From Pseudomonadota bacterium (GTDB lineage Bacteria; Pseudomonadota; Alphaproteobacteria; Rhizobiales; Xanthobacteraceae): 64,000 nucleotides of DNA. The notes under the pieces were generated by a model. The model was not told the DNA's origin, made no database searches, and worked only from the letters and a program-made list of their open reading frames with translations. A program made the position numbers and the translations under genes. Below are positions 28,342 through 38,501 of this stretch, piece by piece (positions within the stretch are counted from its first letter, which is position 1; every line of letters starts with the position of its first letter). Location: positions 100,577 through 164,576 of the forward strand of contig JAFEFL010000043.1 in the NCBI GenBank assembly GCA_018240595.1, given 5' to 3'.

Positions 28342-29262
28342 ATGCGCATTGCGGCAATGGCGGCGGGTGCCGTCGGCGGCTATTTCGGCGCGCGCCTTGC
28401 CGCCGCCGGTCACGACGTCTTCTTCATCGCGCGCGGCAGCAATCTGGCGGCGATCAAGGCCAACGGCCTCAAGATCGAGAGCGTGCACGGCGACCTGCAT
28501 CTGCCGAAGGTCAACGTCACCTCAGACCCGCGCGAGGTCGGACCGGTCGATGTCGTGCTGTTCGCCGTCAAGCTGTGGGACACCGAAACCGCGGCCGAGT
28601 TGGCAAAGCCGATGGTCGGCGACGCCACTCGCGTCATCACCTTGCAGAACGGCGTCGACAGCGTCGAGCGCATCGCGCCGATCCTCGGTGCCGACCGCGC
28701 CATCGGCGGCGTCACCTACATCGCGACGGTGATCGCCGCGCCCGGCGTCATCAAGCACACCAGCACCTTCGCCAAGATGGTGTTCGGCCGCGCTGACAAA
28801 AAGCCGGACGCGATGCTCGACCGCTTCGTCGCCGCCGGCAAGGACGCCAAGCTCGATCTCGAGATCTCGCCGGATATCCAGCGCGAGCGCTGGCAGAAAT
28901 TCGTCTTCCTCACCGCGATGTCGGGCGCGACCGCGACCTTCCGCTCATCGATCGGCCCCATCGTCGCCGATCCCGAACTGCGCGACTTCTACCGGCAACT
29001 GATGGAAGAGACCTACGCCGTCGGCCGCGCCAGTGGCGTCGCCATCGACCACGGCATCATCGACGAGCGCATGGCGCAGACCATGAACGTGGTCGAACCG
29101 GGCATGAAGGCGTCGATGGCGCACGACCTCGAACGCGGCAATCGCCTGGAACTGGATTGGCTGGCCGGCAAGGTGCGGACCTTGGGCCGCGAGCTTGGCG
29201 TACCTACCCCGGCGAGCGACACGGTCTACCGCGTTCTCAAGTTGCACCGTATGGGTCGGTGA
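28342..29262 (+). CDS. 2-dehydropantoate 2-reductase-like protein (PanE/ApbA family), copy 1
   Basis: This 306-residue NADPH-dependent dehydrogenase has the PanE architecture: an N-terminal Rossmann domain (MRIAAMAAGAVGGYFGARLA) and a C-terminal helical domain. In the dinucleotide motif the first Gly of GxGxxG is Ala (AAGAVGG), a variation that I think is common in a rhizobial PanE subgroup. FAVKLWDTE, VITLQNGVDSVERI and the MKASMAHDLERGNRLELDWL stretch are PanE hallmarks, including the Lys and Asn of the active site. The ATG at 28342 has GGAGGACGAGG upstream. Pantothenate synthesis is possible, but paralogues often have other substrates; a second copy is at 51739. Confidence 0.83.
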   Translation: MRIAAMAAGAVGGYFGARLAAAGHDVFFIARGSNLAAIKANGLKIESVHGDLHLPKVNVTSDPREVGPVDVVLFAVKLWDTETAAELAKPMVGDATRVITLQNGVDSVERIAPILGADRAIGGVTYIATVIAAPGVIKHTSTFAKMVFGRADKKPDAMLDRFVAAGKDAKLDLEISPDIQRERWQKFVFLTAMSGATATFRSSIGPIVADPELRDFYRQLMEETYAVGRASGVAIDHGIIDERMAQTMNVVEPGMKASMAHDLERGNRLELDWLAGKVRTLGRELGVPTPASDTVYRVLKLHRMGR

Positions 29263-29436
29263 AACGCCGCGAACAGCGCGTCTATGGCCCCTTTCCGGCA
29301 GGCGGCATGACCCAAAAAAACGCTGATTCCCTCGGATTCCCCTTTACCTAGACCGCCCCGGGTCCATAGGGTGCGGCGGGGCGCCGCGCGACAGCGCGCC
29401 GCGCGACCGGACGACGCATCGGGAGGGGAAACGGCT

Positions 29437-29910
29437 TTGTTCGCTGAGCAATTGAAGAAACGCGACTTTTACGCGGGCGGCCTGATCCTCCTGATCGGCG
29501 CGGCGGTCGCGCTCAACGCCTACAATTATTACAACCTCGGCACCCTGACCCAGATGGGTCCGGGCATGTTTCCCTTCATGCTGGGGATCGCGCTGACCTT
29601 CGTCGGCCTGCTGATCCTCGGTACCGCGGTCGCCACCGCTCACGACCCGTCCGAGACCATTTTGCCCGAGCAGCGCGAATGGCGCGGCTGGGCCTGCATC
29701 CTGGCCGGGCCGGTGCTGTTCATCATCCTCGGCCAATACCTCGGCATGGCCGCCGCAACCTTCGGCTGCGTCTTCGTCTCGGCGCTCGGCGACCGCACCG
29801 CCACCGTCAAGAGCTCGGCGATCCTCGCCGTCATCGTCACCTTCTTCGGCTGCTTGCTGTTCGCCTTCGTGCTCAAGCTCGCCTTCCCGATCTTCAAGTG
29901 GGGCTACTGA
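29437..29910 (+). CDS. tctB: Tripartite tricarboxylate transporter small membrane subunit TctB-like
   Basis: This small membrane subunit has four hydrophobic helices (LILLIGAAVALNAYNYYN; MFPFMLGIALTFVGLLILG; CILAGPVLFIILGQYLG; ILAVIVTFFGCLLFAFVLKL). It is the TctB partner of the large TctA subunit that follows with a one-base stop/start overlap. The most likely start is TTG at 29437 (157 residues): GGGAGGGG lies nine bases upstream, and no ATG is available in frame before the first helix. Tct systems import carboxylates driven by a proton gradient. No binding protein is adjacent. Confidence 0.85.
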   Translation: MFAEQLKKRDFYAGGLILLIGAAVALNAYNYYNLGTLTQMGPGMFPFMLGIALTFVGLLILGTAVATAHDPSETILPEQREWRGWACILAGPVLFIILGQYLGMAAATFGCVFVSALGDRTATVKSSAILAVIVTFFGCLLFAFVLKLAFPIFKWGY

Positions 29911-31463
29911 TGATCGAAACGGCACTCACCGATCTCTGGTACGGCTTTGGCGTCGCCCTCGAGCCCCACAATGTGATGTGGTGCTTCATCGGCGTGCTGA
30001 TCGGCAACATGGTCGGCGTGCTGCCGGGCATGGGCCCGCTCGCCACCATCTCGATTCTTCTGCCGCTGACCTTCGGCATCAAGCCGGTCGGCGCCATCCT
30101 GATGCTCGCCGGCGTGTTCTACGGCGCGCAATACGGCGGCGCGATCTGCTCGATCCTGCTCAACCTGCCCTGCCATCCGCCGCATGCCGTGACCTGTCTC
30201 GACGGCTTCCCACTGACCAAGCAGGGACGCGGCGGCGCTGCGCTCGGCGTCACGGTGATCGGCTCGTTCATCGGCGCCTCGTGGGGCATCACCGAAATGA
30301 TCTTCCTGTCGCCGATCCTGGTGAAGGTGGCGCTGGAGTTCGGGCCGACGGAAATCTGCTCGCTGATGCTGCTCGGCCTCCTCGCCGGCTCGACACTGGC
30401 GCGCGGCTCGCCGCTCAAGGGCGTCGCCATGACTTTGGTCGGCCTGCTGATCGGCATCATCGGCTCGGACATCGACACCGGCTCGCCGCGCTTCACCTTC
30501 GGCATTCCCAATCTCTATGACGGCGTCGAGATCGTGGCGCTGGCGCTCGGACTGTTCGGCATCGCCGAGTTCATGAAAAGCGTCAACCAGATCAATGTCG
30601 TCGAGACCAGATACACCAAGGTGCGCTTCGCCGACCTGAAGCCGACGCGCGAGGAACTGCGCCGCTCGTGGCCGGCGATGTTCCGCGGCACCCTGATCGG
30701 CAGCCTGTGCTCGCTTATTCCCGGCACCGGCCCGACCATCGCCTCGTTCATCGCCTACGCGACGGAAAAGAAGATCTCGAAGACGCCGGAGAAGTTCGGC
30801 ACTGGCATGATCGAGGGCGTCGCTTCGCCGGAAGCCTCGACGCACTCTTCGGTGCAGGGCGACTTCATCCCGACCATGAGCCTCGGCATTCCCGGCGACG
30901 CCGTGATGGCGCTGATCCTCGGCGCGCTGCTGATCCAGGGCATCATCCCCGGGCCGCAGCTGATCCGCGAGCATCCGGATATCTTCTGGGGCCTGGTCGC
31001 CTCGTTCTGGATCGGCAACATCATGCTGGTGCTGCTCAACGTGCCGATGATCGGCATCTGGGTGAAGCTGCTGGCGATCCCGTACAAGTACCTCTATCCG
31101 AGCGCATTGTTCTTTGCCTGCATCGGCGTGTACTCGGCCAACAACGACATGTTCCAGGTCGGCGAGACCGTGGTCATCGGCCTGGCCGGTTACATCCTGC
31201 TGCTGCTCGACTTCCATCCGGCGCCGATCCTGCTCGGCTTCGTGCTGGGGCCGCGCTTCGAGGAGAACTTCCGTCGCGCCATGCTGATCTCGCGCGGCGA
31301 CATCCTCGTCTTCCTCAAGCACCCGATCAGCCTCGCCTTCATCTCGATCGCGGTGCTGCTGATCGTCATGCAGATCTATCTGCGACTGCGGCAGCCGAAG
31401 ATTATCGCGGACGAAAGAGCGCTCGACGCGGCGATCGACAAGACCGCACCCGCCGAGCCCTGA
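29910..31463 (+). CDS. tctA: Tripartite tricarboxylate transporter large permease TctA-like
   Basis: This 517-residue permease has about 11 transmembrane helices and the family signatures GNMVGVLPGMGPLATISILLP and, in the second half, LIPGTGPTIASFIAYATEKK, plus SSVQGDFIPTMSLGIPGDAV. These Gly/Pro-rich loops form the substrate pocket of TctA. The ATG overlaps the tctB stop. With TctB it forms the membrane unit of a tripartite tricarboxylate transporter. The periplasmic partner is probably encoded elsewhere, and the Bug protein at 18461-19432 is one candidate. Substrate unknown. Confidence 0.93.
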   Translation: MIETALTDLWYGFGVALEPHNVMWCFIGVLIGNMVGVLPGMGPLATISILLPLTFGIKPVGAILMLAGVFYGAQYGGAICSILLNLPCHPPHAVTCLDGFPLTKQGRGGAALGVTVIGSFIGASWGITEMIFLSPILVKVALEFGPTEICSLMLLGLLAGSTLARGSPLKGVAMTLVGLLIGIIGSDIDTGSPRFTFGIPNLYDGVEIVALALGLFGIAEFMKSVNQINVVETRYTKVRFADLKPTREELRRSWPAMFRGTLIGSLCSLIPGTGPTIASFIAYATEKKISKTPEKFGTGMIEGVASPEASTHSSVQGDFIPTMSLGIPGDAVMALILGALLIQGIIPGPQLIREHPDIFWGLVASFWIGNIMLVLLNVPMIGIWVKLLAIPYKYLYPSALFFACIGVYSANNDMFQVGETVVIGLAGYILLLLDFHPAPILLGFVLGPRFEENFRRAMLISRGDILVFLKHPISLAFISIAVLLIVMQIYLRLRQPKIIADERALDAAIDKTAPAEP

Positions 31464-31470
31464 CGAAATA

Positions 31471-31496
31471 CCGCGCGCCGCACCGGCGGCGCGCGG
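31471..31496. terminator. GC-rich hairpin after tctA
   Basis: A perfect ten-base stem CCGCGCGCCG / CGGCGCGCGG around a six-base loop lies eight bases past the tctA stop. There is no T-tract, so it may be a transcript-stabilising hairpin or a Rho-dependent stop. Confidence 0.5.
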
Positions 31497-31568
31497 CATT
31501 GCCGCATCTGGCTAAGCCAGCCGCCGCGGCCTACCATCGGCAAACTCCGAATCGCGAAGGAGCCGCCG

Positions 31569-33230
31569 ATGGGTGCGTTTATCGACGCCATCTTCTACGT
31601 CATTACCGCGCCGCTGCGGCTGTTCGGCCGGTCGCACCGTTTCCGCATCATTCTCGGCGCCATCGCCATCATCGCGCTGTTCTTTGCCGCGACGCTGTGG
31701 GCGCTCGATCGCTTCTTCCCGGCCAATGAGGCGAGCCGCGTCGCCGCCAAGCTGACGCCGTTGCCGCCGCTGCCGCCGTTGTCGCGGCAATCCTACGTTA
31801 TCGCGCCGGTGGCGATCACGATCGATGCGATGCAGAAAGCCATCGAGGCTTCGGCGCCGCGCAACTTCAGCCAGCGCAGCAACCAGAGCCTGTCCGGCGT
31901 GCTGCAGAACGCCGATCTTGGCCTCAACATCAGCCGCGGCAACATCGCGGTGAACGGCCGCGCCGGCGAGCTGACGGTAGCCACGCAACTCACCGGCACG
32001 CTGCATGTCGCCGGTCAGCTCGGCGCCGTGGCCGGCAACGTGGTCGGCGGCACCGCCGGCGGCATTGCCGGCGCGCTCGGCGGCCTGCTCGGCGGCTCCG
32101 GCCTCGGCAACGATCTCAACAAGGCGATCGGCGGCCTGACCGGCAAGGCGCTCGATCAGAACCTCGAACTGCGCAGCCAGGTCGTGGTCCGTTCGCGCCC
32201 GGCGTTCGCCGCCAATTGGCGGCTGCAGCCGAATCTCGCGGCGCAGGTGACGCTGGCCGATACCGCGGTGAACATCGCCGGCATCAAGATCAACATGGCC
32301 GGCGAGGCCAAGCCGCTGATCGAGCAGCAGGTCAACCAGCAGGTCGCGAATTTCGAAGGCCGCATCCGCAACGACCCGATGATCGAGCAGGCGGCGCGCG
32401 AGCAGTGGGCCAAGATGTGCCGCTCGATCCCGCTCGGCGGCGGCAATACCGGATTGCCCGAACTGTTCCTCGAGATGAAACCGGTGCGCGCCGCCGCGGC
32501 GCAGCCGCAGATCGACGCGCGGAACATGACGCTGGTCATCGGCGTCATGGCCGAAACCCGCATCACGCCGCAGGCGACCAAGCCCGCCTGCCCGTTCCCG
32601 CAGCAGCTTGAGTTGGTGCCGCCGATGGAGAACGGCAAGCTCGTCGTCGGCGTGCCGATCGACGTGCCGTTCAAGGACCTCAACAAGCTGATCGACCTGC
32701 AGCTCAAGGGCCGCCGCTTCCCCGACGACAAGAACGCGCCGGTCGAGGTCGAGGTGCTCAAGGCGAGCCTCGCCGCCGCCGACGATCGCCTCTTGATCTC
32801 GCTGCGCGTCAAGGCGCATGAGCGCAAGAGCTGGTTCGGCTTTGGCGCGCAGGCCGATGTCGCCATCTGGGGCCGGCCCAAGCTCGACCCGCAGACCCAG
32901 GTGCTGCGGCTCACCGATGTCTCGCTGGCGGTGGAATCGGAAGCGGCTTTCGGCCTGCTCGGCACCGCGGCGCGCGCCGCGATGCCCTATCTGACGCAGG
33001 CGATCGCCGACAACGCCGTGATCGACCTGACGCCGTTCCTCGCCGACGCCAAGACCAAGATTGCCGCCGCCATGGCCGACTTCCGTCAGGCCGGCAACGG
33101 CGTCACTGTCGATACCTCGATCGACACGCTGCGGCTCAACGGCATCGCCTTCGATTCCAACGTGCTGCGCGTCATTGCCGAAGCCGAAGGCACCGCCAAG
33201 GTGGCGGTGACGCAGTTGCCGCGGATGTGA
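31569..33230 (+). CDS. DUF4403 family protein
   Basis: This 553-residue protein is anchored by one transmembrane helix near residues 25-47 (ILGAIAIIALFFAATLWALD) and has a large periplasmic part. The beta-rich repeat pattern, NADLGLNISRGNIAVNGRAG, LVVGVPIDVPFKDLNKLIDL and WGRPKLDPQTQVLRLTDVSL, fits DUF4403, a tubular lipid-binding-like fold of unknown role. A Gly/Ala-rich insert (about 150-185: GGTAGGIAGALGGLLGG) is flexible. The ATG at 31569 has AAGGAG upstream. It is a probable single-gene unit. Confidence 0.85.
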   Translation: MGAFIDAIFYVITAPLRLFGRSHRFRIILGAIAIIALFFAATLWALDRFFPANEASRVAAKLTPLPPLPPLSRQSYVIAPVAITIDAMQKAIEASAPRNFSQRSNQSLSGVLQNADLGLNISRGNIAVNGRAGELTVATQLTGTLHVAGQLGAVAGNVVGGTAGGIAGALGGLLGGSGLGNDLNKAIGGLTGKALDQNLELRSQVVVRSRPAFAANWRLQPNLAAQVTLADTAVNIAGIKINMAGEAKPLIEQQVNQQVANFEGRIRNDPMIEQAAREQWAKMCRSIPLGGGNTGLPELFLEMKPVRAAAAQPQIDARNMTLVIGVMAETRITPQATKPACPFPQQLELVPPMENGKLVVGVPIDVPFKDLNKLIDLQLKGRRFPDDKNAPVEVEVLKASLAAADDRLLISLRVKAHERKSWFGFGAQADVAIWGRPKLDPQTQVLRLTDVSLAVESEAAFGLLGTAARAAMPYLTQAIADNAVIDLTPFLADAKTKIAAAMADFRQAGNGVTVDTSIDTLRLNGIAFDSNVLRVIAEAEGTAKVAVTQLPRM

Positions 33231-33368
33231 CGCCGCACGCGCGGGAGGGAGAACGCTCAACCGCGCCGATGGGCCGAACCCGCAACGGCGGGGCCGTCAT
33301 GTTTATTTGATCGGCGGCCCGAATATGCTCTACAAACCTCTACCGACAGGCTTACGGGGGTTGGATCC

Positions 33369-33677
33369 ATGGTTCGCAAGGTTTGCGCTCTGGTTATTTT
33401 GGCGGTGCTCGCTCTGGTGCCGGTGCGGCAGGCGGCGGCGCAGAACAATACCATCGGCGGCGCGATCATCGGCGGCGGTATCGGCGCGATCGTCGGTGGC
33501 GCTGCGACCGGCAAGGCCGGCGGCGCGGTCGCCGGCGGCATCATCGGTGCCGCGGCCGGCGCTGCGATCGGTTCGCAGATGGAGCCTCGTGGCCGCTACT
33601 ACTGGTACGAGGGCCGCTGCTGGCGCAAGCATCGCGATGGCAGCTATCACCGCGTGTCGCGCGACTACTGCTACTGA
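33369..33677 (+). CDS. Glycine-zipper secreted protein with Cys-containing basic tail
   Basis: This 102-residue protein has a signal peptide ending RQAAA, a Gly/Ala-rich glycine-zipper segment (about 28-68: IGGAIIGGGIGAIVGGAATG and repeats) able to pack as a membrane hairpin, and a C-terminal Tyr/Arg-rich tail (GRYYWYEGRCWRKH...RDYCY) with two Cys. Such small proteins are common in rhizobial envelopes and of unknown function. The gene ends 12 bases before the convergent stop of the next gene. Confidence 0.8.
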   Translation: MVRKVCALVILAVLALVPVRQAAAQNNTIGGAIIGGGIGAIVGGAATGKAGGAVAGGIIGAAAGAAIGSQMEPRGRYYWYEGRCWRKHRDGSYHRVSRDYCY

Positions 33678-33689
33678 GCAGCGCCGCGA

Positions 33690-35150
33690 CTAGCGCGCGG
33701 CTTCCTTCCGAACATGCACCACGGCGACGGCGTCGGCATAGACGCGCGTCCAGCCCGGCATGCGGTCGAGCAGGCCAATGGCCGGGGTGCCGGCGGCCAG
33801 CATCGTGACGTCGATGGCGCGGTCCTGCAGCAGGCGATCGAAGCCGGCGACATCCTTGAGGTTCACCGCCGCATCGTAGTCGAGGAAGAACCGGGCGCCG
33901 TAAAGTTCGGTGCGGCCGTCGATGAAGGGCCGAACGCCTTGCGCGATCAGATAGCCGCCGAAGTCGTATGAATTGAGCAGATGCGTCTTGCCCGACGCCT
34001 TCACCGCCGCGGTCGCCGCCGCCGGCGTCACCAGCGCACGCGGTTCGTAGCGCATCAGCGGCGGCAGCGCCAAGGTCGCGAGCAGCGCCAGCGCGCCGAA
34101 GCCCGCCAGCAGCGGCAGCGCGAAGCTCTTGCTGCCGTCGTCGCGCCCGCCGAGTTGCGCCGCCAGCGGCGCCGCGGCGAACAGCGGCGCGATCAAGCCC
34201 AACATCTCGCCATTGCGCGACTGGCTCAGCGCCATGTGCAGGAGCCCGAGCACGACGAGAATGCGTATCGGCGGCAGCGTGACGCGGCGATAGAGCAGAA
34301 AACCGATGGCGCCGAGCAGTACCAGCTCGACGCCGCCGAGCTTGGCGAAGTTCTCCGGCTGCCATTCGCCGATCAGCGCCAGCGCCGGGCCGAGGCCGAG
34401 AATTCGTCGCGTCACCAGGATCGATTCCGGACCGTAAGGCGTGACACAGGCCGCCAGCAGCGCGGCGATGCCGAACAGCGCCCAGCGCAACAACACGCGC
34501 AGGCGCTCGTCGGCGCGGGCGCCGAGCAGCGCCTCGAGCGCGACCGGCGCGATGAGGAAGATGCCGAAGGTGAAGCCGCCATGCAGGTTGGCCCACAGCG
34601 CGATCAGCGGCAGCAGCCACCATGACGGCGCGCGCTTCTCGTCGGCGGCGCGCACCAGCCCCGCCGCCCACATCACCATCACCGGCAGCGCCAGCGCATG
34701 CGGCCGCGCCAGCATGTGCGGCGCCGCGAGCACGAAGCCGGCCATCGCCATCACCAGCGCCGGCACGACGGCAAGCCGCCGCATCAGATGATAGGTCAGC
34801 AGCCCGAAGGCGCTCGCGATGGCGAAAGCGCTGGCGGCGACGATGCCGCTCCAGCCGACGAACCGGTACAGCGCCGCGAAGATGACCTGCGCCAGCCACT
34901 GGCTCGAGATCCACCGCTCGCCGGGTAAAGTCCAGGAATAGACGTCGACATGCGGCACGGCGCGATGGGCGATCATCCAGTCGCCGACGGCGATCTGCCA
35001 GTAGGTGTCGGCGTCGTTGAGCAGCTGCGTGCCGAGCGTCAGCAGCAGAACATAGAGCAGCACCGTGACCGCCAGCGCCCAGGCCACGGCTGCGGGCACG
35101 CGCGCGCTCGCGGGCGCGGCACGTTCGGCGTCGGCGGCTGGATAGACCAC
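33690..35150 (-). CDS. Polytopic membrane protein, possible GT-C-type glycosyltransferase fold
   Basis: This 486-residue protein has about 10-11 transmembrane helices and a C-terminal soluble domain (about 385-486). The first periplasmic loop (LLNDADTYWQIAVGDWMIAH, PHVDVYSWTLPGERW) resembles a family of uncharacterised rhizobial membrane proteins with acidic loop motifs like those of GT-C glycosyltransferases (Asp-Ala-Asp near residue 46). The C-terminal part (LLNSYDFGGYLIAQGVRPFIDGR, LYGARFFLDYDAAV) is also typical of that group. Sugar transfer is an inference. The start is a GTG at 35150. It is divergent from the riboswitch operon. Confidence 0.72.
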   Translation of the reverse strand: MVYPAADAERAAPASARVPAAVAWALAVTVLLYVLLLTLGTQLLNDADTYWQIAVGDWMIAHRAVPHVDVYSWTLPGERWISSQWLAQVIFAALYRFVGWSGIVAASAFAIASAFGLLTYHLMRRLAVVPALVMAMAGFVLAAPHMLARPHALALPVMVMWAAGLVRAADEKRAPSWWLLPLIALWANLHGGFTFGIFLIAPVALEALLGARADERLRVLLRWALFGIAALLAACVTPYGPESILVTRRILGLGPALALIGEWQPENFAKLGGVELVLLGAIGFLLYRRVTLPPIRILVVLGLLHMALSQSRNGEMLGLIAPLFAAAPLAAQLGGRDDGSKSFALPLLAGFGALALLATLALPPLMRYEPRALVTPAAATAAVKASGKTHLLNSYDFGGYLIAQGVRPFIDGRTELYGARFFLDYDAAVNLKDVAGFDRLLQDRAIDVTMLAAGTPAIGLLDRMPGWTRVYADAVAVVHVRKEAAR

Positions 35151-35291
35151 GGCAAATCCCTAAGGAAACCGGCCGAGCCGGATGACCCCATTAAAGCCGC
35201 CAAGCGATAACCGAGGGTAAATGGCTGCGCGGCCGCCGGAACGCCCTGAAAACGCGCCCAATTCGGCTTGTTCAGATGTCGATGGCTTGGA

Positions 35292-35319
35292 TTGACAGGG
35301 CGGCCGGCGGGCCTAGATT
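35292..35319 (+). promoter_or_regulatory. Promoter of the riboswitch-thiC operon
   Basis: TTGACA at 35292-35297 and TAGATT at 35314-35319 are separated by 16 bases, a good match to a housekeeping sigma factor promoter. Transcription should start near 35326, just before the TPP riboswitch. No other gene lies between. Confidence 0.72.
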
Positions 35320-35327
35320 AAGCCCAT

Positions 35328-35408
35328 TCCGAGGGGTGCCCGGCGGAGTGCCGGGCTGAGAGAGTCCCTTTGAACCTGATCCGGGTCATGCCGGCGAAGG
35401 GACAGGAC
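35328..35408 (+). ncRNA. TPP riboswitch (THI element)
   Basis: All conserved elements of the thiamine pyrophosphate aptamer are present in order: GAGGGGTGCC, the variable P3 hairpin (CCCGGCGGAGTGCCGGG), CTGAGAGAG, CCCTTTGAACCTGATCCGGG and TCATGCCGGCGAAGGGACA. The CTGAGA and CTGATC-GGGT blocks are the pyrimidine-sensing and diphosphate-sensing arms. The 3' end is seven bases before the first start codon (35415), and the only purine-rich ribosome-binding sequence (AGGACAA) follows the aptamer, so binding of TPP probably hides it and blocks translation. The regulated genes are a small membrane protein and thiC. Confidence 0.95.
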
Positions 35409-35414
35409 AACTAG

Positions 35415-37821
<2,407 letters not shown>

Positions 37822-37827
37822 GGCGTT

Positions 37828-38229
37828 ATGCGGATTGCCGGACTAGCCATTGCGATGCTGGTGGTCTACTGGGGCACCAGCATCTGGTTGTTGTCTTACG
37901 GACCCTATGCCACGTGGCACGAGGTACAATCCGCGTCCGCACTGACCCTATTTTTCGGCACGCTGATTGCCGTTCCTGCAGGCATGTATTTTCTTTGCGC
38001 CGACTTGCTCGCGCATTGCACGCGCTTTCCATGGAACGTACTTGCGTATGTAGTGCTAGTCGGCCTGGGTTGCGTGGCTTACGGCGCAGTTATTCTGTAC
38101 CTGCTTGGCAGCCCGCTGCCGAAAATCAGGGATGGTTTTGGCTACCTACCGTTGTTGGCAATGTCGCTCGTTCCTTTGATTTGGCGAGTGGCTAAGACGC
38201 CGCAACGGCGTTCGGAACCCTCATCCTGA
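37828..38229 (+). CDS. Small membrane protein between the two thiC 3' ends
   Basis: This 133-residue protein has four predicted helices (for example GLAIAMLVVYWGTSIWLLSY, LTLFFGTLIAVPAGMYFLCA, VLAYVVLVGLGCVAYGAVIL) and starts six bases after the thiC stop with no clear Shine-Dalgarno. The last residues (TPQRRSEPSS) are encoded by the start of a REP-like palindrome (38218-38261), so the natural C-terminus may have been replaced. It has no recognisable family. It is located between the functional thiC end and a second thiC end, which marks it as part of an inserted segment. Confidence 0.6.
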   Translation: MRIAGLAIAMLVVYWGTSIWLLSYGPYATWHEVQSASALTLFFGTLIAVPAGMYFLCADLLAHCTRFPWNVLAYVVLVGLGCVAYGAVILYLLGSPLPKIRDGFGYLPLLAMSLVPLIWRVAKTPQRRSEPSS

Positions 38230-38261
38230 GGAGGCGCGAAGCGCCGTTTCAAAGGATGAGG
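38218..38261. repeat. REP-like palindrome (CCTCATCCT family)
   Basis: CCTCATCCTGAGG, the hairpin GGCGCGAAGCGCC and AAGGATGAGG form a palindromic intergenic element of a family common in Bradyrhizobium-type genomes. It covers the stop of the small membrane protein and lies nine bases before the second thiC 3' end. Confidence 0.85.
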
Positions 38262-38270
38262 CCGAACGCG

Positions 38271-38428
38271 GCATGGCCGAGATGAGCGACAAGTTCAACG
38301 CCATGGGCCAGCAGGTCTATATCGGCGCCGACAAGGTCGAGACGCCGAAGGCCACCGCCTCGTCATCGGAAGCCGAGCATCACGCGAACAATGCGGGGTT
38401 TGTGAAGGAGAGTAATAGGGCGTTGTGA
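38271..38428 (+). pseudogene. thiC 3'-end fragment (second copy)
   Basis: These 158 bases match the last 158 or so bases of thiC (from 37661) with about 16 mismatches by eye, roughly 90% identity and no gaps. The frame is open from an ATG at 38273 to a TGA at 38428 and would encode [20 protein letters not shown] and about 31 more residues, very close to the ThiC tail. Many mismatches are in third codon positions, so the copy is a diverged thiC allele rather than a recent duplication. It has no thiC body, and I treat it as a remnant. Confidence 0.85.
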
Positions 38429-38501
38429 GGTTGTCTCGAACCTGGCGGCCGTCGATACATCCGAATGGTCGGGGTCGCGCCTTATCGCCAATAAATGTAG
38501 A

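Noticed and set aside
29904..33260. Long minus-strand open frames opposite tctA (29904-31499) and the DUF4403 gene (31512-33260)
   Set aside because: They are antisense shadows with charged low-complexity translations and no ribosome-binding sites, and both plus-strand genes have clear family motifs.
38273..38428. The thiC-tail copy as an independent 51-residue protein
   Set aside because: Its frame is open and starts with ATG, but there is no ribosome-binding site and the product would be only the disordered tail of ThiC. I treat it as a remnant.
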